Source of the DNA: Blasia pusilla
Taxonomy: Eukaryota > Marchantiophyta > Marchantiopsida > Blasiales
Direction of reading: 5' to 3'
Length of the DNA stretch: 64,000 nt
NCBI GenBank assembly: GCA_050084515.1
Contig: CM114271.1
Coordinates: 3,534,001 to 3,598,000 of the forward strand
Shown piece after piece: positions 11,290-23,443 of this stretch (position 1 is its first letter; each line of letters starts with the position of its first letter). The notes under the pieces were generated by a model. The model saw only the letters and a program-made list of their open reading frames with translations. It was not told the DNA's origin and ran no database searches. The position numbers were made by a program, and so were the translations under genes.

Positions 11290-14200
11290 AAGAAATGCTG
11301 GAAGTTCATCAAAATTGGACATCTTCTCGTCCACGACAACTTTATTGATGGAAAACCCAATGCATGTCTCGTCCTTGGGAGAGTCATGTGCCTTCAAATG
11401 AAAAAATAAAGCGTAAAAATAATAAAGAAAGAAAGCAATAATAATAAAAAAAAGGCTGGTCTTGCATACTCGAAAGGTCGCCTCATTATTTTTGTGCATC
11501 ATCTCTATCTCTTGCTGAAGCAGGACCACCACAAAAACGAGCCGTCTACTAGAAGCAAAACGCAATACGAATTATTATTTCGTAACGACGAAAAGCTCCA
11601 TTTTCTCAACAAACGTCCATTACATTATTCTCCTTCTTCTTCTTATTATTATTATTTGTTATTTATTGCAGTGACGAATGAGTGTTGATTGAGCTCATGA
11701 ATTGATTGTTGACGGACTAATTATTATTATTATTTTTTCCAAGTGTACAACGAAATGAAGCAGCATTGCCCTAAAGTTTAAAGTGTGTCTGCATGGGGAG
11801 TGCAAAGAGGACGATGACGAAGAGGATTGTAAGGGGTGCATGGCATTTTATTAATTAATAATTAAAAAAGAGCAGTGCCTCTCCTTAGCCATAGCCACCT
11901 GTCTAGTTTAGCTACCTAGCTGGCTGCTGGTGCCTACATAATGCCGCTACCTATGGCCCCTATCTATCGATATTATAGCGAGAAGATTGATGGATATTTT
12001 TAAATATTTTAATTGAATGACATTTCTAGTTGGTAGGATGCAAATGGTAGGGAGAAAAAAAGTAATCGTAATGCAAAATTTGTGGTTTAAGAGTTTATTG
12101 CTTTTCTATCGGGATAATTATTCTTTAATTATTATTTTGATTCCATGTAGTGCATGGGTAGTTTAGGAAGTAAGTGTGAATAAGAGGCTTGTAAATTGTT
12201 CATGAGAAAGGGTTTACATCAATAGGGTGTGTCCCAAGTGGCCTCTTGTGGAAAACTTGGTAGGCATAAGGTGTCCTTCTTCTCAAGGGAATGCCAACTT
12301 TTTCCGTAAGGGGATAACCATTCGATTGGGAAATCTCACGGGATGCCGCATGGCGCACCCTTGTCTATATACTAATTGGATGACGCTGTTCCTTAAATTA
12401 TGTTTGACATGAGTTTTGTTCCTTCAAAATATTTTTTTTCATGTTAATTGGGATTACATCGAAAGATTGGTGAGGAGAGTGATATCGGAACCAGAATTAT
12501 TGAATGGAGACCGAGCATGGCGTGGTCCCTTACATGTCCTTACTAGTGCATCATAAGCTTGGTTTCATTGGGTTCCTTGTTGTATTCCCGAAGGGGAAAA
12601 AACCTAAAACCAATGTTTTTGGTTAATTGGTATTATTTCCGCCGTCATAGATATATTTAGCACCGATTTGCTACTATTTGAAATTATATGATTGGAATTT
12701 CTATTTCAACAGCAAATGACATGCCCCTAGAATAGATTTGGTCCAACCTTAACTTCATTAAACACTCTTCGCTTCTTGTTGTGGTCAAAATTTTATGTGT
12801 CAATCACTTATGTGGACAAATATTTTTTCCCAATTTTTTAATGTAAAATATGGTGTATGTTCATGTAAACATAAACAATTATTTTATGTAAGATATTATC
12901 AATGGTCCTTGTAATACTACTATTTCAAGCCAAACATATTTTAATAGAAAGTTTTTGTGATATTTTTAAAGTACGATTTTAGAGCACATGTGTGACTTCC
13001 ACGTACTAAATAATACATAATCCTTGGACTTGGGCCGTAAGCTTCTCAACTAGGGGACGTTTGAGTGGTAGGACTACTTAAATCCCTTATCCTACACTCC
13101 AAATGACTTTGGAATCTTCTTTGGATTACCATCTTGAAATCATTGCAATTTAACCCTTAGCTGTTTCCCATGACCCCAATCTCATATCGTACAATCTATA
13201 GACTATAAAGTAGGCTATGGTGTATAGATTTTTTCTTATTTCTAAAATAAGAAAGTTCTCTCTTTCCCTACTTATTCAAACCTTCTAGATTGAATGAATG
13301 AAATCTATGTGTCTTCTTTTCTTTAATTTGTTGAGTATGAACATTATTTCGAGAAATTAGTCAGCACGTGTATGCAGACTTCTTTTCTTCTTTATCATAA
13401 TATGGTGAGATTGTTTGGCCTAAACTTTTGTCCAAGCTTAGGGCACCTAGTATTTCCGTGTGTAGGGGCATAATCCATAGAAGTGGAACATGTTAGTTTC
13501 ATGTAAAAAAGTGCCCCAAAATTTAATGGTGAGACCCCTAGTGTGGGTTTGGAGTGGGATTTTTTAAGGATATTAATACCAAGGAATGTAGGTGGTTTTA
13601 AGGGAACGCATACGGTTTTCCACTATATGGAATGCCACAATAATCCCCATTCGCTCCATCTACTAAAGTCCTTGTTGCCTCAAACCTAGTAAGTTCGTAT
13701 TGCCAACGTGCAAATGATTCTACGACCATGATAACAATCTCCTTGCCTTGATAAAATAAAATAACATGGAAGTGTTCACAATTCATGGAGGGTGGTTTGA
13801 TAATGTGGGACTTCTTCTTGGTATTTGATCGTAAAATATGGACGACTTACAGTTACGTCCATTTACATTTAATTTTCCAAGCGCTGAACTGAATACATTA
13901 CACGACGTAAGTAGACGAGAAAATGGAATGGACGTCCAGTCGTAAGCACCGCGCGTCCATCTCCTCTGCCACCCCGCATTCAACCGGACGTCAATCCACT
14001 GAAAAAGAGTTATGGATCTTATGTCTAGTGGCAACGGCCTACAACTCGAGACACCCTAATATGGGGGACGGGATGATTCATGACGAGGTCACAGCAATAG
14101 CTAACTTAAATATTTTAAAATTTTCCATTAATATTATAAAATAAACTATGCAATGAAGTGAAAAAACATCTTTCCAAGGATTAATCGAGAGTTGTATAAA

Positions 14201-14400
14201 TACCCGTTTTGTCCTGCCATGAACCACCGTAACTCAAAATTAAGGCATTTCCAAGAGGGTCGATGAAACAGTAGCCCAAATACTTGTTCTTTTCGAGCCG
14301 CCCTAGAAACATGATCTCTACTTGTTCCACTTGGAGAATGGACATACGTGTGGATAGAATCACATCAACATGGCAACATGGTTGCAGCAGAAAATCCCGT
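11290..14400. other. AT-rich intergenic DNA with small AT microsatellites
   Basis: TTATTA-type runs lie near 11640-11665 and 11720-11740. The rest is low-complexity AT-rich sequence with no supported gene. From about 13,900 rightwards CpG dinucleotides become more frequent, marking the transition into the GC-rich island around the AP2/ERF gene. Confidence 0.5.
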
Positions 14401-14939
14401 GTGGGTGCATGGATCCTCAGCCTGGACTCTGGAGGAGCAGGAGCAGCAGCAGCAACGTCAGAGGCGGTTTCAGGAGGAGTAGTGACTGGTAAGTGGTCTT
14501 GCTCTTTGTCTCATGTTGGGGAGCCGTAGCCTGGTGGAATGTAGACTGACTGACTGACTGATAGATGGACGGAGGAGTTGGGTCGCTGCGCGGGAGGACG
14601 GAAGGGTAAACAGGAGCGAAGCAGAACTTCAGAAGGACCCCCCCGGCCCCCGGCCCCCGGGGCATATGGAAGTACAGTGGGGAGATACAACAAAGACAAA
14701 AGGACCCATTACGACGAGCAACAACGTCGCGCGGGCACAGTGGCAGCCTCGAGCACCGATACGGTCGAAATTTAGCATCTGCTGCCGCCCAGTCACATGC
14801 GCGAGGACATGTCCGGATCCGTTCGATTCGTTTTTCTTTCTTCCTGCTCCGCGCAGTAGTGAGTGAGTGCCCACCACGAGGAGCCTGAGGAATCGGGATG
14901 GGTTCGAAAGCCCCCGACCAGACCAGGTCGCCGTGCTGC

Positions 14940-14964
14940 GTTCGTTCGTTCGTTCGTTCGTTCG
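14940..14964. repeat. TTCG tetranucleotide microsatellite
   Basis: About six consecutive TTCG units lie in the GC-rich region upstream of the AP2/ERF gene. A GACT tetranucleotide run lies about 400 bp to the left. Confidence 0.9.
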
Positions 14965-15057
14965 TCTGATGTGGAGCTCCGACGCTGCTGCGGCTGCTGC
15001 TGCTGGAAGGGATTTGCTTGGACTGCACTGCTGCACTGAGTCACTGACATGCGGTCC

Positions 15058-16270
15058 CGGACTCTACAGCGCTGGGAGGTTAATTAATTTCCTCCCAGCG
15101 GAGCTGCAGCGTGCCCATCCATGGGGGGAGTCGAGGACTACCTGGAGGCTGGAGCCTGAGTTGCAGCGCAATAGCTACAGTGTAGTACCGATGATGTGGA
15201 GCGAGCGAGGGAGATCTCTTGTTGTTGCTGATATTGTCTCTGCTGTTGGTGAGTTTCGTCGTTAGGGGGAATGCTCCTTCTTCCTTTTCTGGTCTTGTTG
15301 TGGCCTTCAGGTTTTGACTCTTTGAGTCCTCCTCTTTTGTATGGGTTTTTATCGAAGTGCATATTCTGCTTCATAGATGGACAGGTAGCGAGGCTCGAGG
15401 AATACAGCCCGAGTGTTGTTTGTGGTGTACTGTTGTTGTTGTACCCGGGGGGCCTCGCGAGTGAATACGCCCCTGGACTGTGGAGACGGAATCAAAATCA
15501 CGGCCAGCACAGCACGCGACGCACTTAGACCCACTTAGTTATTCACTGCAACTCTTTAATGTCCCCTCTCTTCGTCGGGTTGACTATCATATCCCATCCT
15601 CTCCCCCTCCCCTCCTCTCTCCCTCTCTCTCCCTCTCTCTCGCTCTCTGTGTCTCTCTCTGGTTCGTCGAAGCTACAGTCCTCGAAACGGCGACCAAATC
15701 TTAGAGGAGTTCGTTTGAACTTTGATCTGAGGCTTCCAGAATCCATAGTCGCGGGGAGCTTGGACGGCACTGACATTATACAGAGTCCGGGACTGTAGAG
15801 CGCTGGCTGGTTATGGTTATTATTATTATTATTATTATATTACCTGGGCGCCCGGGCCAGGTAATGTAAGCGAGGACTACTCTCTCTAGAGTCTAGACCC
15901 GTGGGCAGTCGGAGCTGGTGCTGATGCCAGCGTTGCAGCGCCATGCCTAAACCGGGAGAGAGAGGGAGGGAATCCTGCCCGAGAGTCGAGTACTGCTGGC
16001 GTTGTACAGGGCCAGGCGAGAACGAAACCCTGCGCGTGAACATAATCGGGAACTGGAATCAAAATGACGGCCAGCACAGCACACGCGACCATGAGAACCA
16101 GACTACCAGTCCGCTGCCACTCTTTATTGTCCCCCCTCCCGCCTCTCCCTCTTCGTGGCACTGTCGGGTTGACTATCTCTCTCTCGCTCTCTCTTCCTCC
16201 CTCTCGTTCGTCGAAGCTCCAGGCCTCGAAATGGTGGCCAAATCTAATCGGAGTTCGATTCTATACCCTC
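15058..16270 (+). repeat. Diverged tandem duplication upstream of the AP2/ERF gene
   Basis: Unit A (about 15058-15720) and unit B (about 15788-16270) are colinear. Matching landmarks are GGACT.TA.AGCGCTGG at 15060 and 15790, CGAGGACTAC at 15132 and 15871, GCCCGAG at 15407 and 15976, GGAATCAAAAT.ACGGCCAG at 15488 and 16055, and CGTCGAAGCT at 15665 and 16209. The offset shrinks from about 731 to 544 bp through indels. Both units carry a CT-rich tract before the CGTCGAAGCT landmark. Each unit starts near a hairpin: GCTGGGAGG/CCTCCCAGC around 15071-15099 in A, TTACCTGG/CCAGGTAA around 15840-15864 in B. No coding frame is conserved between the two units. Confidence 0.8.
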
Positions 16271-17484
16271 TCGCGATTGCTCGAAGGTGGCGCACCTGAT
16301 GCTTCCCACTTTCCCACTTCCCACTGGATGCCAGTAACCTCGACCGCTCTCTTCGTCGTGGAGAAACGGATCGGCGCACATGAGCGCTGCAGTTTTTCTT
16401 CTCTTGGAGCGGCGCGGGCTCCAGTCTCTTCGTTGCGTTCGTTCCATGGATCTTGCGGACCCAAATGAAGTGGAAATGGAAAAAAAGAAAGAAGGGAGAG
16501 CATATTCTTCGGCGGGATTCGATGACAGGGGGGGAGGGTTTTGTTCCGAGAATGTGCGGCGATATCGGGAGCGGATTTCCAAAACATGAAATGAAATCAA
16601 ATGAAAGGCAACAGAATAAAGAAACGAAATAATTATTAGTCAGTCGGTCCAATTAACGAGGAACGTACGGCGTTCTTTCGTGGTCTCGGCTCGGGTGGCA
16701 ACCGGCAGGTGTGATTTCGGCCGTTGTTTCTAGAGAGTCAAAGAGTCCACGAGAAAACGTGGCTTGCATCATCATTGCCAGAGAAGGACAACACCCATCT
16801 GGTTGTCTCCCGTTGCTTTTTCCTCTCCGCGTTTCATCCACTCTGTCCCCCCGTGCGTTAATTCCGATCTCGTGCGAGCATCTCTTGACCGGCCCCTCAT
16901 GCCATGGAAGAATCAATCGATCTCCTTTCCCAGTTTCTCGCTCGCGCTTTCGACCAAGAGCCCGCCCGCCGCAGCGCTCGGCTCCACGCCACAAACGAGC
17001 GCGCGAGGAACGAACCTCTCCCGGCAAGATGGCTGCGGGCAACAGGTGAGGATGGAAGGTCTAGGATGTCGCGAAATCTCCGAGCTTTCCACAGCCACGG
17101 ATAAGGGCGGGTAGCGTTTGGGGTTTTTAATTCCAGGGGGAGATAGTGCTCGAGAATGTGTATGAAACAACTCTCATTCAGGTCTTCAATTCGCTTTTCT
17201 GTTTCTATCTGTCTCGTACGTGTTCGTGAAGACATCATGGAAGTCAGAGATTTCACCACATGGAACTTGGTCAGTCTTGGAACTTTACCGTCTCTTCCGA
17301 TGGGATCTATGAGGAGGAGGTAGACGTCGTTTTCCCTGCGTTCTTAAAATAAGAGCGTTGGTGTGTGATTTGGGGTTAATCGCGCACCATAACTTTCACC
17401 GAAAACTGTAAAGTGAGGTACTAGTGCTTTTGATCTTGGCAGCGAGGAGGTACTACTTAAGTAAGTCGCTTCCCTCGATTGCAC

Positions 17485-17880
17485 CGCGAGGGAGAAATTC
17501 CGCAATCGTTCTCATCTGCCTTGACTTCGACACTCGAGATGGTTTCACCCTTCGAATGCAAATTTCTCTCTCGAAAGCCAGGAAAAATGCCCTACATCGT
17601 GAGATTCTTTCCCGCTTTGAGGAGACACTCTTGGGATTGCCGGGAGGAGAATCCTGTAGCCAACTGGCGAGAGCTTTGCGCATGCTCTGAGCCAATGGTT
17701 CTTTCGTCGTTTGTACACTCCGCCATGTTTTGCTGCAAAGATGTGGACCCCAATGAACGACAGTATGCACTTCATCCATGTAGTGGTGTGTTGACAAGAC
17801 AAATCATCTGCTGAGATTCGGAATCGATCGTCACAGGTGCGTGCTTTCGAGCAACGGAAAGGAAAAGCACGCACGTCAGT
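17485..17880 (+). repeat. Flanking direct repeat, left copy
   Basis: This roughly 400-bp segment is related to 22785-23225 on the other side of the AP2/ERF gene, in the same orientation. Colinear landmarks are ATTCCGCA.TCGTT at 17496, GATTCTTTCCC at 17602, the CTCGTCG/TTCGTCG region near 17706, GATGTGGACCCCA at 17742, and GTGCTTTCG at 17842. The last lies in a perfect 11-bp stem, GTGCGTGCTTT with AAAGCACGCAC, at about 17838-17875. No reading frame is shared, so the homology is of non-coding type: ancient LTR-like repeats, a segmental duplication or a paired non-coding RNA locus. Confidence 0.7.
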
Positions 17881-19616
17881 GTTGTCTACGTTTAGGGGAG
17901 CAGATGGGTGCAAACCCCGTCAATGAGGGTAACGCAACGTCAGGTATGAGCGAAGAAACACAGTGCCGGGGGGGAACCTCTGTCCCGATTGAGGATTGGG
18001 AATAGGAGCTCGTGATTTGGCGGTGCGTGAATCCACCGATGTAGGGTTCGTCTGTTTGTTGCCGCAGGAATTCGCGAGGAGTAAGTAGTACTTTTCGATC
18101 GTGGCTGGACCGGACTTTACATATGTTTCGCGCTACTACTACCTACAGCTACTAATAACTCGAAAGCGGTGCTCTGAGTGAGAGCTGCAGTTACTGTCTC
18201 CACTGCAAGCTTCGGGGCCCGTATGATCCCACTGAACTTTCCTCACGCTTCACAATCATCCCCGCGAGCTCGTCAGCGAATCATCATATCGGAAGCATTC
18301 ACGAAACAAACTTCTCAGCAACGACTGAATCACACTTTCTCTCGGTTCATCTCTCAACCTCTCTTCAGCTCCTCATCATTCGTGTCCATCGTCTGCGACG
18401 TCCAAAATCACGGAGCTCTCACCTCAATTCTCTCTCTCTGTGTGTATGCCATGAACTCGAGAGCAAGCACATGAATATTCTGGGAGCTGCCGCATAAGAA
18501 AGAAGGGTCTGGGGCTATGCGGCGGTGGCGTAGATGAACACACTCTGAGAGATAGGAGGAGACGCGACGCAACGCGCAGTCAGTGACTAGACAGAGACGA
18601 TCGCACTCGCAGCTCCAAATCGCCCGCGCGAAGGGCGTTCGCCGAATATTGCGGCTCCGATCGAAGAGAGTCGAATTGTGTGAGTCGGATTGGACAGACA
18701 CGGGAAGAAGACACGTAAGTTCGCTTTTTCCTCCACATGTAAGAAGGAAAGTCGGAAACGCCTGGAAGGTTTCCAACTGTAGTTGACTGAATACCTGACC
18801 TGACTGTCTGTCATCCGTTCGTCTGTCTGTGTGTTCTGTCTGTCTGTACTCGACCTGTATGTCCGGGAAATGGCACAAGACACAAGACTGAACGGCGACA
18901 CGGTTTCTGGAGCTGCAGTCCGTCATTGCCGTGATCATCCAGTCATCCGTAGGAGGAGGAGACCGGCTATCTCCGGTGCGGAGGCTGTCTCCGGTTCGCG
19001 AAAACGGGAGCGGAGAACAATCCACGAGCAGCACCGGCGTGATCGCGACGACGGGAATAATAATGCGATGACGCCCGACCGACAGACAGCTCCCCACTAG
19101 TTATTTCAGATCAAATGAAGGCGTGTCGTATTATGTTCGAAATCGGACGAGTGAGTCACCGACTCACCAACGCTGCAAGTGGGTCGTAACCGGAGCTGCT
19201 AGCTAGCCAGCTAACTAAACGAGTGATGATCCCCGTCCCCCTTTCCTGCGAAGCTGCGAACGCCGAAATAGAATCCGCGATCCGATCGATCGAGGCCGCC
19301 CGCATCTCCGCGAGACTTGGCGGCGACGGGGATTGTTTAGAGGAGGAGGAGCATTAGGAGGCTCGCGCCGCTAAATCGCCTTCGCTAGCGTCGCGTGTAG
19401 CAGGCGGCAGGGAGGTTCTACGACGAGGCAGACCCGGGAAAGGGGGGGCGGGGGGGTCTCAGTCAGTTGCCGTACTCGGTGTGAACGGCCAATGACGAGC
19501 GAAGCCGTCACGGGAGGAAAGAGAGCTGGCGCTTTCTGTCTGGGCTACGATCCCGAGAGTGTTGGGCGACGACTGGGACAGACTCCAAATGTTTTGGCCT
19601 CCACAAGCGAAGGCGA

Positions 19617-19650
19617 CGGACGGACGGACGGATGGATGGATGGATGGATG
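19617..19650. repeat. GGAC/GGAT tetranucleotide microsatellite
   Basis: A run of GGAC units followed by GGAT units lies about 770 bp upstream of the AP2/ERF start codon, in the probable promoter or leader. Confidence 0.9.
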
Positions 19651-20408
19651 TATGTGTTGGGGTCCACCAGCTCGCGCCACTCGCGCTACTCAGTCAGTCC
19701 ACTCCTGAAGCGGCGAAGAGGAGAGGCGGCAGCGGATCTGTCTGTCTCGCATCCACTCCGGAACCGATTTTATAATCCGGATCCATGGCCCAGTTCCGAC
19801 CCATTCCTCCACCCTCGCGCCCTCCTCCGAATCTCTCCTCGTCCTCCAGCCCCAGCTCGATCCTCGGTGCATCGCGCTCGCTGCAACCACTGCCCGCTTT
19901 CCGCGAGAGACGGTAGGCACTGCGCAGCCGCGGAGAGACTCTCGGATCACTGCGTATCGCTGTCGATGGATGCGCTCGGAATTGGTCGGTCTCGAGCTCT
20001 AGTGTGCCTGGGAAGCCAACGTCGACGGCTTCTGTCCGCTGTTGCGGCCGCCCGCCTGTACGTGCCTTGCGAGTGAAGCAGCAGCAGCGCCTGAAGTTTC
20101 TGGAGGGAGTTCGTTCTCCCCACCCGCCTCGTCTCGTCTCGTCTCGTCCCTTCTCGTCTGCCTGCATCAGCTGCGCATGCAGATGCTTAGCAGTCCGTCG
20201 CGTAGAATGAAGGGAGCGGCAAATTGAGCGAATTCGGCGGTTGCACAAGTGTAGACGTTTCGCGGTTTGGTGGCGGAGGGTTGCGGAGAATTGCAGAGCA
20301 ATTTGCATTCGCGTGTGGAGGAATTCGAGAAGCCCGTCGAGTCGAGGGAGGTAGAGCAGAGAACCGAGTCTGGGGAATTCTTCCTGCGGCTTGGGAGGAT
20401 TCGGCAAG

Positions 20409-21665
20409 ATGGTAGAAGAACAACACGCGGTGCTGAGTCCTGCGAAGCTGACGGCGAAGGGCGCCAAGAAGGTCGGCAAAGGTTGGAAGAAGGGGTCGAT
20501 GAGAGGGAAAGGAGGACCCGAGAATGCCAAGTGCGAGTACCGCGGAGTGAGACAGAGGACTTGGGGGAAATGGGTGGCCGAAATTCGGGAGCCAAAGAAA
20601 CGTTCCAGACTCTGGCTCGGCTCCTTCGCCACATCCTATGAAGCCGCGGTCGCTTACGATGCAGCTGCCATCAGGCTCTACGGTTCTGAGGCTGTGCTCA
20701 ACCTACCTGCCAATTGCGAAGATGTTCACAAAATCTCTGATAGCATTTCGAATTCGGAAAGCGGGGAATCTGGGCAACTGCCGTCGGTGCACAAGTTCAT
20801 CACCTCGCTCGAGGACCTCAAGAACTATTCCAACTGGAACCCTCAGTCTTTGGCAACTTCCAGGGAATTGAGACCCGGATATTATGCCGGTGCCACAGGT
20901 TTTGAACCGCCCGCAGCTCAATGTAGTAGCAACACCAGCACCCTGCTTTCTAGGAACTGTTCGATGACTCAGGAGCACAGGAGACAGTGCAGTGAAGCTC
21001 GGGAGATGGATTTCCCCGTCCAATCTAGGGTGGAGAAAGAGAGGTGGGCGTGGGACGAGGTGTTCACCAAACAGAAGTTCCAGAATGCGGTCGTGAGTCG
21101 CTGCTCAGCAGCGAGCACGCGTCGGAATACTGTGGGATCCCTCAAGAGCGAGGAATGTTTCTCCACTCTCTGGTCCGGCGGTGCTCCAGCGAATGCGGGA
21201 CTCGCACCTTCGAGTCCAGACAGTTCGACATCCACATTTTTGGCGACCGTGGAGTCCATCCCCAGCAAGCTCCCCAGATTGACTCACCACTATCCCGCTT
21301 CCGTGGAACATCGCATCCAGAATTCGGCGGGCTCTCCCTTGAGGATGGCCGTGGACGACGGCGGAAGCACCTTCGCAGCCTTGTTCAGTTTCTGCGACCA
21401 ATTGGATGCATCCAACGACTGCGTCGGAAGTGCGGATGACCGCAGCGATTGCACTTCAGATAACTCGGACAGCAAGCTTCCCCGGTCCAAGGACGACACC
21501 GGAGATGCCGCCTTATTCGACGCCGCTGAGTTCTTGGATCAAATGGACTTGTCGCCGATGTTCATCGAAGGCTCCTCCGAAACCCCATGGTTTTCTGTCG
21601 ACGGTCCTCCGGGCCTGGAGTCTGCGGACATGCAAAGTGTGCCGATATGGCACTTTTCCGAGTGA
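20409..21665 (+). CDS. AP2/ERF transcription factor, DREB type (DREB2-like), single exon
   Basis: This intronless gene encodes 418 aa. The start is the ATG at 20409, the first ATG of the frame; an upstream TTG at 20391 is in frame but unlikely in a plant. Residues 13-34 are very basic, a probable nuclear localisation signal, and run into KGKGGPEN, the signature that precedes the AP2 domain in the A-2 (DREB2) group. The AP2 domain spans about residues 44-100, beginning [19 protein letters not shown]. Val56 and Glu61 fall at the two positions (V14, E19) that separate DREB from ERF factors, suggesting binding to DRE/CRT-type elements with an A/GCCGAC core. The long C-terminus is Ser-rich with acidic and aromatic patches ([18 protein letters not shown], then PIWHFSE at the end), as in activation domains. 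Family role: nuclear regulator of drought, heat or salt responses. Subgroup A-2 versus A-3 (ABI4-like) is not certain. Confidence 0.93.
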   Translation: MVEEQHAVLSPAKLTAKGAKKVGKGWKKGSMRGKGGPENAKCEYRGVRQRTWGKWVAEIREPKKRSRLWLGSFATSYEAAVAYDAAAIRLYGSEAVLNLPANCEDVHKISDSISNSESGESGQLPSVHKFITSLEDLKNYSNWNPQSLATSRELRPGYYAGATGFEPPAAQCSSNTSTLLSRNCSMTQEHRRQCSEAREMDFPVQSRVEKERWAWDEVFTKQKFQNAVVSRCSAASTRRNTVGSLKSEECFSTLWSGGAPANAGLAPSSPDSSTSTFLATVESIPSKLPRLTHHYPASVEHRIQNSAGSPLRMAVDDGGSTFAALFSFCDQLDASNDCVGSADDRSDCTSDNSDSKLPRSKDDTGDAALFDAAEFLDQMDLSPMFIEGSSETPWFSVDGPPGLESADMQSVPIWHFSE

Positions 21666-22784
21666 AGCTCGCTCGCAGTTTCCGCTGAATCTCTCGCGCC
21701 AGACGGCGAGCGAGCGAGCGACGGTTCCAATTTTGTGCAGTATCCTTAGGCTCGAACCATAGCAAGCAAACGTAGAGCAGGAGATGATGGAGAGCTAGTC
21801 TGTTCGGCCTTGGATGGCTTAATTCAAAAGTAGATTGAAAGGTAGGGCGTAACTCGTCAGCTCGGAACTTTACTTCTCTATGGACAACTGAGTTACGACA
21901 TAGTGAAGACGGCGCACACCACAACACATCGAACGCTAGAGAACAGGGGCAGTTCATAACGTGCATCATCTATCGACATGAACCCCTAGAAGTTTGAGAT
22001 AGATTGTTATGTACATAATAACGAATAAGACTCAACATCAGATGGAACATTGGGAGGTGCTTAAACTTGTCGGGATGTATATACAATCAAATTGAATGTG
22101 TAATCTACATTCTTTTATAGTCCACTTCGCAGTCGATTGGTCACGAATCACTTCGCTCATTGTTCATGTTTCTGTCCTCGAATCGCTGTGTCTTTGTACG
22201 TCTGGTTGTAGGGAATACACTCTACTCTATACATTTCTCGATCTGAAATTACATTTCTAAGTTTTCAATCGTCCCAGGTTTCTTCGTGCTGTAGTGTAGA
22301 TATGTATCCAAAGTCTGAGATGTAGCACATCTAATCTTTCTTCAATGCTTACATCCTTCGCATATCATAGTTTAGTACCGTGAGGCCCCTGTCGTTTGTT
22401 CCCTCTCATTTGAACCGGTGCGTCAAATCAGAGAGCTCTGGGATCTTGTTCTAATTGGAGCTCATAGTTTCATTCAACGAAGACTTCAATCCCACGCCCT
22501 TTTGTCACTGTGATCCCTGATCCTGTAAATTGTGGCAGTCTCCTGCAACATTTGACCCCTTGCCAACATGAAGAATTGACTTACACATCTGCTGCCGTGG
22601 AATTTGGAGAAGCTGCCGGATGGAGAAGTGTTGACAGGGGTAGCTATTGAAGTTGTTGGGCGTGGAAATCACAACGAGTACGTACGTGTGTCGGACCTAC
22701 TTTCGCGTTTAGATCTTTGCTTCTTTCTGGATTCCTGTAAATTCCTGGATCTGAAGATGCCATCCCCATAGGAACTGGAAGCTG
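21666..22784 (+). other. 3' flank of the AP2/ERF gene
   Basis: GC content falls gradually after the stop codon. A short GAGC-type repeat (CGAGCGAGCGAGCGACGG) lies at about 21707-21724. AT-rich stretches around 21995-22035 and 22080-22120 are plausible polyadenylation regions. No other gene is supported. Confidence 0.4.
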
Positions 22785-23225
22785 CCGCATGTGCGCTTCG
22801 CTCGTGGAATTCCGCACATCGTTGTCGTCTCCCTCCCTTGTGTGCCGCTCCCGAGCATCTTTAGGTTCATTCCTACTTTGTACATTGACTTTGCAGATCG
22901 CGCTGCGCGGACGAGTGCCGAGCGAGCGAGCATGCTTAGATTCTTTCCCACTTTCAGCAGACACTCCGCATCCTCGGATTGCTAGGATAACTGTCTGTCA
23001 TGCAGCCGAACTCGCAAAAGGCGTTCAGGGCCCATGCTCCCAGCCAATATTGCTCTCGTCGCTCACGCACATTGCCCTGCTTTTCTTTTTTCTCCTCTTT
23101 TCTGCAACGATGTGGACCCCATGGGACGAAGGTAGGCTCCTCATCTCTCTAGGGACTCTCTATTCCATCTCCACGGGTCCGCGCGCGCTGTGCTTTCGGG
23201 AAACCGCAAGAAGAGCACACACCTG
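22785..23225 (+). repeat. Flanking direct repeat, right copy
   Basis: This is the counterpart of 17485-17880, with four or more colinear landmarks at an offset of 5.31-5.37 kb: ATTCCGCACATCGTT at 22809, GATTCTTTCCC at 22940, CTCGTCG near 23056, GATGTGGACCCCA at 23109, and GTGCTTTCGG at 23189. In this copy the final landmark contains CGGGAAACCG, a 3-bp stem with a GAAA loop, nested in a TGTGCT/AGCACA stem. The hairpin position is thus kept although the sequence has changed. Confidence 0.7.
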
Positions 23226-23443
23226 ATTACGTGAAGGTCATCCACAAGAGCTCCTGAGGGAACTCGGGACAGAAATGAGGAAACCAATTTTGGAAACCTA
23301 GGCATTCCAAAATTCTACGATTTCTTCATGGGGAAGTGGATTGGCATTCCCAAATTCGGTTTCAGTGAGGTCCTTTGAACAATAATGACTTTGAAAGGAA
23401 GTAGATAGATTTCCTTGTGGTCTTGAGGGAAAGGAAGGAGAGA

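Larger units (their letters stand above)
14400..20408 (+). promoter_or_regulatory. GC-rich upstream region and probable 5' leader of the AP2/ERF gene
   Basis: This CpG-rich stretch contrasts sharply with the AT-rich transposon DNA to the left. It holds many microsatellites: GACT at 14546-14561, TTCG at 14940-14964, a CT-rich tract at 15600-15661, TTA at 15817-15839, and GGAC/GGAT at 19617-19650. It also holds a tandem duplication (15058-16270) and one copy of a direct repeat (17485-17880). CT-rich leader tracts are common in plant 5' untranslated regions. Long frames exist on both strands (for example 19492-20076 +, 19694-20632 -), but they are the kind a GC-rich sequence produces by chance, and none shows a domain. 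The transcription start cannot be fixed from sequence. Confidence 0.5.

Noticed and set aside
14417-15050. Overlapping minus-strand frames of 85-203 codons in the GC-rich region
   Set aside because: Three frames are open at once over Ser, Arg and Leu-rich low-complexity sequence containing microsatellites. No frame has a domain or conserved-looking segment.
16245-16275. Possible tRNA T-arm like word (GGAGTTCGATTC)
   Set aside because: No acceptor, D or anticodon stems could be built around it. No tRNA, rRNA or snRNA was found anywhere in the window.
16173-16652. Minus-strand frame of 159 codons
   Set aside because: Several frames are open over the same region and the sequence belongs partly to a duplicated non-coding unit in which no frame is conserved.
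19492-20076. Open frame of 194 codons upstream of the DREB gene (+)
   Set aside because: It starts at an ATG but has a composition rich in Arg, Ser and Pro, runs through a microsatellite and shows no domain. GC-rich DNA gives such frames by chance, and a longer frame (19694-20632) is open on the opposite strand over the same bases. At most it is an upstream frame in the leader.
20391-20408. Upstream TTG as the start of the DREB protein
   Set aside because: Plants start at ATG with rare exceptions. The ATG at 20409 keeps the whole basic region and the AP2 domain.
19694-20632. Open frame of 312 codons antisense to the DREB 5' end (-)
   Set aside because: It overlaps the AP2 coding start on the other strand, is rich in Arg, Pro and Ser, and begins from a non-ATG codon. 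It is a shadow frame.
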